Below are positions 47,253 to 57,590 of a stretch of 64,000 bases of DNA, one piece after another. The stretch is from Thelonectria olida (lineage: Eukaryota > Ascomycota > Sordariomycetes > Hypocreales > Nectriaceae). The notes under the pieces were generated by a model. That model was given only the letters and a program-made list of their open reading frames with translations. It was not told where the DNA came from and did no database searches. Where the stretch lies: positions 868,001 through 932,000 of the forward strand of contig JAGPYM010000017.1 in assembly GCA_020736575.1 (NCBI GenBank), in the 5' to 3' direction. The position numbers and the translations under genes were made by a program. Position 1 is the first letter of the stretch. Each line of letters begins with the position of its first letter.

Positions 47253-49538
47253 GCGGCAAGATGTGGTTGATCTACAGCTTTGCTACCATACTGGTCCTAG
47301 GCTATGCTCGTCAACGCGCCAGAGCCCGATCGCAATCCTTACTCAGGTAATGAAGCGATTGGTTCGACTGCAAGAAGTTTGGAAATGCTGCACATTGATG
47401 TGCACTGTCGCCCTAGTTGACCAAGGGCAACTTCTATGCAAGGGTGACCGTGATTGACATGCCCATCAACTCGCTCTGGGACAGCTGGCACTGCTGACAT
47501 CGGTATGGAGGTGTTCTCAGCGAGTGCTGCTCACGCAGGGCGATGTCGGCGCACACGCCTTCTCATTGACTGCTGGGCTGTGAGCCTTTCACAGCATTGG
47601 ACGGCCTGGTGAACGGCTTGAAGCGTGTGTAGGGAAATTAGACGGTGGACTTTTGGGCCGTTCGGCACGCCACTACGAAAACCTCGTTGAAGATGCAGGG
47701 CCGCTGGGAGAGCGGTCTGAATTCAGGCTATTTTCTACGTTTGAACTGGCTACGTATATAGATACCCAAGTAGTGACGCATCTTTACGATGTTAATGACC
47801 AAGCCACAATGAACTTTGACCTCATTCCCGCGCGCGCACTGTTTACTTTGTCGTGATGTGCATTATCTCGTGTGACGGCGTCCGACTATAATTAGGTATT
47901 CACGGGTTTCTAGACGGCGAACGCTACTTGTGGTTTGTGAGGGCGTGCCTTCTAATGTCGATTTTCAAACGAAGGCTCTATACAGTAAGAATGAGTGAAG
48001 GTCAAATAGCTAGCTAGCGCCGTAAGACTTCGTCTTGTTAGAATTGAGGCTTTTCGTGGGTTGCGGCATTGTGGCGCCTGCGTCGTGGTACGTACTATGT
48101 AGGGAGTCTGGAGTCGTGGACGAGGCTCTGGGCCGGTGGGGACTGGGCCTGGAGCCGCATGGTCGCGCAACTTTCGAGCAGCGAGGAATAACAGTGCAAT
48201 GAGATAATTGCAATCAGAATGCACCTGAACATAGAGACGCACTGAATTTGAATGTTTCGACTTTTTGCAGGCCGGCGCAAGCAGAAGCGGGCGTTGTATC
48301 ACTGTTTCTGCTGATGGGCCGATGCAACACCCCGCATCCACGTGCGCCCATCTCCCAGGCTTGATTTCGACTCAATTTCAACGTCACTCATGTAGATATG
48401 CAGCCAGAGGCGGGCTTGAGGTCGCCCCTGCGAAGTTTGTAACGAGTAATTGTACTTGGAGATGAAATTTGTAGTGTCGATTGCGTTGGGCTAAATCTTG
48501 TAACTCTCCCCAATCGTCTTCACACTCTCTGCTCCTCAAGCGTTTCCTGGGAGAAGCGCAACCTAGCGGCCTTACTCACTGAAGCAGAAGACCTGCGAGA
48601 ACGGCCGCCTTAATCTACGGGATCGTGTGCATGGGGACGTGAAGCTTGACATCGTGGCGCTTCACGTCATCTCGAGAACAGCAGATTAGCGAGATCGGGA
48701 CAGGAGAGGAGGAGCATCCCGATAACATCAAGTTTCTAGACAATGACCATGTTATGACTACATTTTCAAGAGTGATAGGAAAGAAAATTATCATGCGATT
48801 CTTCACGAAATGTTTCAGCGAGAAATTTGCCTGACTGTGGCTTGTCCCTGAGGAGTGTCAACGGCGCAGAATTCGTGATTATCCCGTTGTACATCAGCCG
48901 GGATGAAGTTCAAGATCTATTCTTCGAATATACGGTGTTTGAGTACTTAGAGATAGATATCTCAGCTAGTATAGACAAGCCCTCACTTCCTTCGTCCCTC
49001 TCAGCTTCATCACCTCTGCCTCCATCACCACCGCCTCCATCATCCGGCATGGGCAGCACACCAGCACACCAGCGCAACCACTGCTCCCAGCCACCCCCGG
49101 CCAATGAGAGCCCCAATGCGCTTCGAACACCCAAAGTGCTTGCATTGCCCCGCAGTTCAGAGACGAAATGCAGTTCTTTTTGTGCGATTACGTAGTCTTG
49201 TCCCTGGCCTCTCACTGGCCATCACCGCCAGCTGTTCACAGCTGGCGAGAGCTTCACGGCCTGTAACTGGCCATCAACACCTTGTCTAGGGCACACGCAA
49301 CGCACACTCTGAAAGCAATTGACGTCAAACGGATGAATAATAGTTTCGCTTAAGGGTTTCCCACAGATATAAAACCCCTTCTCTTCCCGCTTCCATCGTC
49401 CGTTTCTTTCTTCCTTCACACACAACATTTTTTACCCAACTTTCATCTCAGCACAATAACACCAACACTCGCCAACGCCTACACCAACAGTCCTCTTCTT
49501 CCTCTTTGCTTACCCACGCATTGTTCTACTTCATTACA
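47253..49538. other. Intergenic region between NOG2 and the Q-rich gene
   Basis: About 2.3 kb without a recognisable gene. Short frames on both strands (for instance 47952-48341 minus, 48827-49195 plus) have no motif. The last 200 bases hold a TATA box and CT-rich leader for the gene at 49539. Confidence 0.6.
49368..49374 (+). promoter_or_regulatory. TATA box (TATAAAA) of the Q-rich gene
   Basis: A perfect TATAAAA lies 165 bp upstream of the ATG at 49539 and is followed by a CT-rich tract typical of filamentous-fungal transcription start regions. A canonical TATA suggests a strongly regulated or inducible gene. Confidence 0.6.
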
Positions 49539-52500
49539 ATGATGGATACCCAGAGAGTCAACCCGGGCCTTGGTGCTCCTCACTCCAACCTCGTCGCCAA
49601 TCCTCTTTCTGGTCCCACCGGAGGTGGAATGGCCTCGCAGGCTTTCGGCCAGTTTGGCCAGGTCAACTCCGCTGCTTCTTCTGTGAGTTGAACTTCTTCC
49701 CAGGTTTTCATTCATTCGTGTTTCTGACTGCTTCTCACAGGGAAATCTCATGGGCAATGCTTCCGCGGCCTCGATGACCAACGCACCCTAGGGTTTGTCT
49801 CTCAAGTTTCCTATGTCTTTTCACTTTCTTCCACTTTCATCTGCCAATTCCTACCCTCGCGCCCTTGCGCCTTTTCCTTTCTTTTTTCGTTCCTCGTTTG
49901 CCTCCCACTCTCCTGTCCCTGCTCAATCACTTGTGATTCATTCCTCGTTCTTCTATCCCTCGTCTCTTCGACCCCGCCTCTTTCTTATGTCGCCTCTCTC
50001 TCTCTCCGTCTCTCCTCTCTCACTTGTCATTCTTCTCTCAATTGCCTCTCCCATCTCACTGCCTTTCCTTCCTCACTCGTCTTTCTTCTCTCAATTGCCT
50101 CTCTATCCCTCGTCCCTCTTCTTTCTTCTACCCTTCTACTCCTCTATAGCTCGTCTCTCCCCTTCCATCTAGCCTTCTTCTTTCTCATTCCTTCGCTTTG
50201 ACGTCTCTTAATTTCTACTTACCTCTCTCCGTTCTCATGCCCCTCCTCTGTCTTCACTGCAACTCCCTTGTCGCCGGTTTTCTCCTATGGGAGTTTGAGT
50301 TTGGCGATGCTCGCGTGGCTCCTCTCATGTTTTGCCTCTTGCCTTATGCTTCTCCTGTCCCTCCCCTCTCCTCCTCTCAATGTCGTCCTCCTTTGACTCT
50401 TACATCGCTAACCGAAAATGTTAACTAGGTGGTGCGTCGGGCTTCAATGTTCCGAGCAATTCTACCGCCAATAGTCAGTTCGCTGGTTTTGGTTTCGGCA
50501 ACGGCACGAATGGTAACGGGCTCAACGGTAACGGCAATGTCTTGAACAACAACACTCCTTCTGCCGCCAACAACCAGGTGACTGGCCTTGGTTATGGTAA
50601 CGGCATGAATGGAAACGCTCTCAACGGTAACGGTATGAACAACAACAACACTCGTTCTGCCGCCGACAACCAGTCTGCTGGTTTTGGTTACGGTAACGGC
50701 ATAAATGGCAACGCCATGAACAATTTCTCTGCCAATCCTCAGGCTCAGGCCAACGGTCACTTCCCCTTCCCCAACCAGATGCCCTTCACGCCTCACGCTC
50801 AGCAGATGCAGCAGCAGATGGGCCAGTCTCATTTCGCTCAGCAGATGCCGCAGATGCCGCAGGGTCAGTTTGGCGGCATGCCCGGTCAGCAAATGATGCC
50901 TCAGACCCCTGGCCAGCGATTCTCCGTCCCCTCTGCCCAGCAGCAAGCCCAGCAGCAATTCCCCATGTCCTCTACTCAGCAGAACCACTGGTCGCAGTCT
51001 CCTGCTCACATGTATGCCATTGGTCCTGGTATGGAGGCTACTGGTGGACAGTTCGCCATGCCCGGTCAACAGTTCCCCATGCCGTCTGGCCAGCAATCCT
51101 CTATGCCCAATGCCCGGCGACATCACAGACTCCCTTCTTCGTTCGTACCCTCGAACTTGCCTCCCGGTCAACTTTTCGGTCTGAGCCCTGCCCAGCAACG
51201 CGCTGCTACGGCTGTCCAAAACTTCCCCATGACTCCTCACCAAGTCTCTCAGTCTTTGCAGCAGAGTCAGCAATCAGCCCCTGTCGAGGCCGCTCAGCCA
51301 GCCAAGAAGAAGGCGCGCCAGTCTCGAAAGACCCCGAAGAAGTCTCCTGCCAAGGCTGGCAATGCTTCGCAGTCAGTTCAACCTATCCGGCCCATTCGAC
51401 CCGTCCAGCCTGTTCGACCTGTCCAACCCGTCCAACCTGTCCAAGCTACTCAGCTCACTGCAGCCGCTCTATCTGGTCGAGTTGCCCAATCCATTCAGTC
51501 TGCTGAATCCGCTCGGTTTGCTCAGCCTATCCAGCCAGCTCAGCCTATCCAGCCAGCTCAGCCTATTCAGCCAGCTCAGCCTGTCCAGCCAGCTCAGTCT
51601 GTCCAGCCAGCTCAGTCTGTCCAGCCAGCTCAGTCTGTCCAGCCAACTCAGCCCAACCGACCCGCTGGATCCGCCAACTCTACCTCGCTGGTTCAGCCTG
51701 CACAGCAGCCTCAGGAGCATCAGCAGACTTCGCCTGCACCTTTTGTCCTGCCCATCCGTCCAACTCGCGGCCAGCCTTCTCAGCTCATCTTGCCTCAGCC
51801 AGCACAGCAACAATCTTCAATTGAACCGATCGACACCAATGTCACCGTTGAGCAGAGCCTTCCCAACGCCAATGCTCACGACCAGTCTGCCAGCCAACCG
51901 CCTCTCTCGCCCACTGTCCAGGGAATTCTCAGGGTTCGGGATGCACTACAGCAGGACGAAGCATACTGGACTGATCAATTGGACAAATTCATTGCTAATG
52001 AGGTTACCACTCCTGTATGTTCCTACTCACCTATGCCGCAGCATCTGGAGAACCAAGCTAACATTGTCTCTTCTGCCCAGGCCACCTCGACTGAATCACA
52101 GCTCGTTACCGATCAGGCTCAAGCCCGGACTGCCGCTCCCACTCAACAGACACAGTCCGCCGTCGTCGACCTCACTACCGACGAGCCCGCGCCCGGTCAA
52201 TCTGTCTCGCCAGCCCAGCCAGTTCAACAGCAGTCTTCTCAGCTCGTCTTCCCGGTCCAGTCAACTCAGCAATTCTCCTCTCAGAATGCCTTCTCCGCCC
52301 AGCCAGCTCAACAGTATCCGTTTTCCAACTTCTCTGCCCAGCCGGTTCAACATCAATCTTCGTCTCAATCGTCTTCTCAGACCCCTCCCGAGATGGTAAT
52401 TCCCACCGCCGAAGAGTTGGGGGAATCTCTTGGGGGCGTTATTGACCAAGTGTTGAGCCAACGTCCCGGCGGTGCCCCGACCCAGCGAGCTCCGGCTCCG

Positions 52501-53049
52501 GCTCCGGCCCCTGTTGCCGCTTCCACTACCGCGACCACGACCTCGACCACGAACAAGAGAAAGCGAGGGAATGAGGAAGCCACGGAGACTACTGAGCCTA
52601 CTGAACCTCCTTATTGCAGGGGTGTGGATATCTACGTCAACCATCTGGGACAAAGACAGGCTTTCGGCTGGGACTACACGACGGGTCCTATGTCTGATCC
52701 AGGCCCTGGTTCTACCATCGTGGGAACCATTCGCACTCCCGCCGGCAGGCCAGACATTATTGTCCGAGAACGCCTGGTTCCCGGTCATACCGACCGAGTT
52801 GTTCCCGTCGCGCCCATCGCTGAGCAGGTTGATGCCGCCGCACCGCTTGCTAACCAGGTCGATCCTGTCACGACGCTTGCCCCCAGCAGCCAGGTGCCTT
52901 CGGAGTTTGGTGTCCCCGACAGCCAGGCTGGCTCCGGCTTCGAGTCGACTGAGGGGACTTTTGACCCCATGTCGACGGATCCCGGAAGCTGGAAGTCCAG
53001 CGTTGGGGAGTGGGACATCGACGATCTGATCAACTGGGGATCGGAGTAG
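49539..53049 (+). CDS. Prion-like Q/P/N-rich protein; spliced frame interrupted by one TAG
   Basis: Exon 1 (49539-49682) and exon 2 (from 49741) encode a Gly/Ala/Ser/Asn-rich 64-residue peptide that ends at TAG 49789-49791. Exon 3 (50429-53049, 873 codons) has no ATG before 50605, though its Gly/Asn-rich coding begins at once, so it needs an upstream exon ending in phase 1. The GT at 49793 gives exactly that phase but leaves the TAG in frame; a GC donor at 49754 also gives phase 1 and removes the TAG. Exon 3 encodes NGNG repeats, long Gln/Met/Pro stretches, a basic KKKARQSRKTPKK patch, seven PIQPAQ-type repeats, and a C-terminal segment beginning CRGVDIYVNHLGQRQAFGW, ending in an acidic tail. 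A 66-nt intron-like stretch (52015-52080) is stop-free. I recognise no domain; a nuclear or condensate-forming protein is only a guess. Confidence 0.6.
49793..50428 (+). other. Pyrimidine-rich intron of the Q-rich gene (boundaries uncertain at the 5' end)
   Basis: The 3' end is convincing: a CTAAC branch site at 50408-50412 and TAG at 50426-50428. The 5' end is not: GTTTGT at 49793 or a GC donor at 49754. The body is strongly C/T-biased and has a 21-nt direct repeat at 50030-50050 and 50083-50103. Confidence 0.55.
51526..51651 (+). repeat. Seven tandem 18-bp units in the coding sequence (P-I/V-Q-P-A-Q)
   Basis: Seven 18-bp units in a row encode the hexapeptide PIQPAQ and variants (PVQPAQ, SVQPAQ, SVQPTQ). 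The units differ by only one to three bases, so the array is recent or kept uniform by unequal exchange. Looser copies flank it at 51375-51450. Confidence 0.9.
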
Positions 53050-53827
53050 GGGGAGGAAGCGCAGTAGGGGAGGAAGATGGGGGGAGACAAAAAAAAAGAA
53101 AGGGGGGAGGGGGAGAAGAATGCATAGACGGAAATGAAAAGCACATTGTGCACCAAACTGAATTGCCTCTTCCTTGTGACTGAACTTGCTTGACTCATGA
53201 CTGATGGGGAACTGTGAGAGAAGGAGATGAGATGAGATGGTGAACAATGGCGAGTGTTTCTTTGCCCAAGCAAAGTCATGTAGGATGCTGCTTCGAGACA
53301 AGTGGTGACATGTGTGCAGTGTTGCGAGTGCCGTGAAGCCAGCGCTGAGCGGGATGGCGGCCCGAAGGCACGCAACGCGCACATGGAAATGTTTCGAATA
53401 CGAAGAGCTTCACTTTCTGCAGAGAGATGAGCCGGAGTGTTGTCACAGTTTAGGCATTCGGGACTTGACGTTCCGCATTCCTTGAGGCGATCGCGGGGTA
53501 GCTCCAAGAAGCTTCTTGCAGCTTCATGATGCCACCAGCGGGAAGCAAATAAACACGCCAAGGATCATATACCTGCTTCACCACAATTTCGCCTCGAGGG
53601 AACATTTCACGATGACGAAACTGATTGATGGAGTTTCTCGACCAAGACTCAAAGAGGGATGCTCGTGGCGGATCGCCATGTTCCGTGCTTCTCTTCCTCA
53701 GCGAGCCAACACCTTGCTCGGTCAAGCCCAGGAACTCACCGGCTTTGATATATAAGCCTGTGAAAAGGCGTTCTCTACAGCTGCATCGAAGTTTGCTCAA
53801 CTCGCCTCTCAGAGAAAATCCACTGCG
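53050..53827. other. Promoter region of the mannanase gene and 3' flank of the Q-rich gene
   Basis: About 0.78 kb with no gene. A TATA box lies at 53749-53756. A GCGGGG at 53493-53498 fits the SYGGRG consensus of the carbon catabolite repressor CreA/Cre1, which would make sense for a mannanase but occurs often by chance. Confidence 0.55.
53749..53756 (+). promoter_or_regulatory. TATA box (TATATAAG) of the mannanase gene
   Basis: TATATAAG is 72 bp upstream of the mannanase ATG, a normal spacing for inducible secreted-enzyme genes. Confidence 0.65.
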
Positions 53828-55278
53828 ATGAAGTCCACCCTTCTCACCGTCGCTTCCCTTCTTTCCCCCGCCTTGGCCGCAGTCCCTCTGTACGGCCAAT
53901 GCGGAGGAAAGATATGGACAGGCGAAACGACTTGTGTCTCTGGCGCCGTCTGCCAGTCCTACAATGAGTACTATTCTCAGTGTATCCCAGGTCGGTAACG
54001 AATGGCTTCGAACCGCGAACTTTGGCTGACAAATTGAACGCTACAGGAACAGCTGCCTCCTCGTCAAGCTCGTCGACAACTTCGCCCTCGGCCACGCAAA
54101 CGAAGACTGCTACCGCGACAACAACGAAGACTCCAGCAAGCACCGAGTTTCCTTCGACAAGTGGAACGCACTTTGTCATCGATGGGGTCACAAAGTACTT
54201 TGCTGGTAGCAACTGCTACTGGTGCAGCTTTCTTCCCCTCAAGAGTGACGCCGAACTCGTCATGACCCATCTCGAAAGCGCTGGCCTCAAGATTCTCCGA
54301 GTCTGGGGCTTCAACGATGTCAACACAAAGCCTAGCGATAGCACAGTTTGGTTCCAGTATTTGTCTTCCTCTGGCTCCGAGATCAACACGGGCAGCAATG
54401 GCCTCCAACGTCTGGACTGGATTGTGGAGGCTGCCGAGAACCACGGCATCAAGCTCATCATTAACTTTGTGAACAACTGGAACGATTATGGTGGAATGTC
54501 TGCGTATACCAACGCGTTTGGAGGTGACCATGCCGGCTGGTACACGAACACGCAAGCTCAGACGCAGTATCGCAAGTACATTGATGCAGTCATCAGTCGA
54601 TACATTGACTCGAGCGCCATTCTGGCCTGGGAGTTGGCCAACGAGCCACGCTGCAATGGCTGTGACACTGATGTGATTCACCAATGGGCAACAGATGTCT
54701 CTGCTTACATCAAGTCGCTTGATCCAGACCACTTGGTCACGCTTGGTGATGAGGGCTTTGGTCTTGAGGGAGATGGAAGCTATCCGTACACATACAACGA
54801 GGGCACCGACTGGGAGAAGTTGCTGACCATTGACACGCTCGACTTTGCCACGTTCCACTTGTACCCGACGTCTTGTGAGTTGAAGCTCTCCGTGGCGCCG
54901 GGCGCATCGCTAACTTGGTGTTTGTAGGGAGCGTTTCTACAGATTGGGGAAATGGCTGGGTCAAAGCCCACGCCGCGCTCTGTGTCGAATACGGCAAGCC
55001 GTGTTTCTTTGAAGAATGTACGTCGTGTCGAGGTCCAGGACTTTCGGATGCAAGAGGCTGACATGCGAAATACAGATGGAATGACCTACGATCAGTGCGC
55101 CATCGAGAGCGAGTGGCAGGAGACCTCGCTGGCGGCAGATGGAATGGCGGGAGATGCGTTTTGGCAGTTCGGAGACACAATCAGCACCGGACAAAGCCAC
55201 AACGATGGAAACACTATCTATTATGGTAGTGATACATGGACGTGCCTCGTTACGAACCATGTTGCCGCGATTCCGTGA
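53828..55278 (+). CDS. Secreted endo-1,4-beta-mannanase, CBM1 plus GH5 (subfamily 7 type)
   Basis: Four exons: 53828-53990, 54047-54874, 54928-55017 and 55076-55278, 427 residues, introns of 56, 53 and 58 nt, all in phase. A signal peptide ([18 protein letters not shown]) is followed by a fungal CBM1 (about 20-53, [15 protein letters not shown]...YYSQC) that binds cellulose. A Ser/Thr linker (about 55-83) leads to the GH5 domain. The acid/base is E254 in LANEPRC and the nucleophile probably E360 in FFEEYG, both rebuilt with the aromatic LYPTSWS segment at exon junctions. It cleaves mannan backbones of hemicellulose. The CBM1 is N-terminal, whereas the Trichoderma reesei mannanase has it at the C-terminus. 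Likely induced by plant polysaccharide and repressed by glucose. Confidence 0.95.
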
Positions 55279-55656
55279 GGATGGAGATGAAGAAACAGAA
55301 ACGGAGGAGGTTCATGGCGGAGGTGTGTTTGTTGGAAGGTCAGAGCAGGACTGCTATGTGCGGGCGGTTGCGGGAGATAGCAGCTCAAGATTGGCGGAAA
55401 GTCATTCAAATTGATATTGACAACTTTTTGACGTTTCGCTATGCATTGTTCATGCTTAGAGGGAAAGGTGGTGGCTGACATCATGGGACGCCCGGAAGAA
55501 TTGCGCCCCGACCAGAAAAAAAGATCGCGATCGCAAAATTGGCGACCAAGCTCCGTCAGATCTTTAGATGACCTCATAACAGGGCTTCTTCGGTTTTCCG
55601 CATTCCGTAACTTGTACCTCAACCCCTTTGCTTTCAATTCATCTTGGCACACGACA
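55279..55656. other. Intergenic region between the mannanase and the small conserved gene
   Basis: 378 bp with 3' flank and the promoter of the next gene; no coding signal. Confidence 0.6.
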
Positions 55657-56286
55657 ATGGGATCTTCATCGTCCAAGGTCGCGCGAGGCGCCACGCGGAA
55701 GTATCCATCTCGTGCCCCGGGAACCACGATTCCTGCCGCGACACAGCGAACTAAGCCAGTCACAAAGCCTAAGGCTGCGCCCCTGGGCGGCGGCCCCAAA
55801 GATGACGGTAGGCCAATTGGACCCGGGACTGGGTGATCATGCCGCGTACTGACTTGGAGCTTAGCCGTCCGCGCCGACGGCATGGATCCCGACTTCGTGA
55901 CGGGCGACTTCTCTCGCCGCCTGCAACAGATGGGCGTCGCCGACCCGAACCCGACCTACTCCCCTTCCTCCTTTGCCGCATCGAATCTCGGACCCTCATC
56001 TCCCTCGGGACCTACCTTTGCCCCTAGCAGAAGCAATCCGACACTATCCGCGCTCGAGGCTCGACAGCGATTGCAACAGGAAGCCGAGCTGGACTTTGAG
56101 GCCATGGGACGCGCAAACACTCAGGGAAGACGGTTCCTGGACATGCGGACCGTGGTGGATGCGTTGAAAATGCGTGGCCATGGCATCCCTGATGGGGAAA
56201 TCGAGAAGAGGCTCAGAATCCAACGAGGGCTGTTAGAGAGGCTTGGCCGTCAGAGCATTCTCTCACATGTGACGAGTCCTAGTTGA
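55657..56286 (+). CDS. Small conserved protein with N-myristoylation-type start and C-terminal helical module
   Basis: Two exons, 55657-55807 and 55865-56286, 190 residues; the 57-nt intron (GTAGGC...CTGAC...TTAG) closes in phase. The start MGSSSSK fits a myristoylation signal (Gly2, Ser6). A basic, Pro/Ala-rich N-terminal third is followed by a Pro/Ser linker and an ordered C-terminal segment beginning RRFLDMRTVVDALKMRGHG, followed by IPDGEIEKRLRIQRGLLERLG. This part looks like a helix-turn-helix-type fold, seen in fungal proteins often labelled as such. I do not know its function. It faces the dehydrogenase gene, 237 bp away. Confidence 0.8.
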
Positions 56287-56523
56287 GGGGCAAGGACGAA
56301 TTGTACAAAAATAATCACAAGCGATCTCTTCTCTTTGCATGATCTCGACCGGAAGGAGTGAAAAAGATCATTTTAATTGCATCAATCCCTATTCTCCTCG
56401 CTGTCAGAAGTATTACAAGACGCCGGAAACCACAACAGTCGAAACAACTATGCCACATATTACATCGGACTACTGCCACTCCCTTTTCACTTTTTGGTTC
56501 TCATATCTCATCATTCCTGGCTT

Positions 56524-57590
56524 TTACCAAGCAGCGTGGCCTCCGTCAATGCGGAGATCGCTGCCGGTCATGAAGCTGCTGGCGTCGCTGAGGAGGAAGA
56601 CTGCGGCACCACGGTACTCATCGGGAGTGCTGAGGCGGCCGAGCATGTTCTCCTGGGGCCATCGGGTCTTGCGGTCGGGGTAGTCGACGAACAGGTTTTG
56701 CAGCATCTGGGTCAGGATGTAGCCAGGAGAGAGGGTGTTGACACGAATGCCGTACTGGCCCCATTCGGAAGCCAAGTTGCGAGCGAGCTGGACAACAGCC
56801 GCCTTGGAAGGATTGTAGACACTGAATCGAAGCGTGTTAGTGGTTGGGTTATGTATTTCCTGGGGTAATGCCCGTGAGGGGGAGGCGAAGGAGGGCAGGT
56901 GACTACTTACGGGGCGATCATGCCCTTGTTGGCAATGGTGCCGCTCATGCTGGCGATCATCAGAATGCTGCCGGGCTGCTTGAGGCGAACCATTTGGCGG
57001 GCGACGGCCTGGGCAGTCATGAAGCAGCCAGTAAAGTTGATGCTCATCATGCGATCGGTGTCCTCAGCAGTGTACTCGAGGGCGGGAGTCTCTTGGTTGA
57101 TGCCGGCAGCGGCGATGAGGCCGTCGAGGCGGTTGTGCTCGTTGGCAATGCCCTCGATGATCTTGTTGAGGGCTTCGTTGTCACGCACGTCGACCTGGTG
57201 GTAGGTCAAGGATGTGCCGAGCTCCTCGCGGGCTCTGGCAGCGACCTTTGAGAACTGGGAGGCAGGGTCGGATTCGGGGGACGGCAGACGGTCAAGGGCA
57301 TGGACTAGAAGACATGGTGGTCAGCAATTTGCTTGCGGGGAAGATTGTCTCAGTGCGACGGTTGTGTTACCCTTGGCACCGGCCTCGAGACAGGCCTCGA
57401 TCTGAACAAGTCCAAGACCTCGAGCACCACCAGAAACGACAATGACCTTGTCCTTCAAGCTGAATTCGGGGAGGAGATGGCCAGGGCTGGATGAAGAGGA
57501 GGTCTGGCGGGCAGAGATGGGAGCTTGTTGAGCTTCGGCCTTTGTGGGAAGAGCTTCTTGCTCGACGGTTCTGAGGGTGGGAGCAGACAT
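56524..57590 (-). CDS. Short-chain dehydrogenase/reductase (sorbose/polyol reductase-like)
   Basis: Three exons: 57590-57371, 57304-56911 and 56821-56524, 303 residues; introns of 66 and 89 nt in phase. After a disordered, Ala/Ser-rich 40-residue N-terminus comes the classical SDR fold: nucleotide motif SGGARGLG (53-60), the NAG-equivalent AAAGIN, catalytic Ser in SMSGTI, and Y207-x3-K211 in VYNPSKA, rebuilt across the second intron. The C-terminal SPGYILT and GSDLRIDGGHAAW follow. The set resembles fungal sorbose reductases and NADPH-dependent mannitol/arabinitol dehydrogenases. The polyol or ketose substrate is not certain. A TATAAA lies 105 bp upstream. Confidence 0.92.

Noticed and set aside
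49795..50172. 125-codon Ser/Phe/Leu-rich open frame
   Set aside because: It lies in the C/T-rich intron and is explained by base composition alone.
51362..52399. 345-codon Ser/Leu-rich frame within the Q-rich gene
   Set aside because: It is the alternative frame of the CAG/CCA repeats; the Gln/Pro frame is longer and has coding features.
53991..54046. GGCTTCGAACCGCG, tRNA B-box-like sequence
   Set aside because: Lies in the first mannanase intron, with no A box or acceptor pairing.
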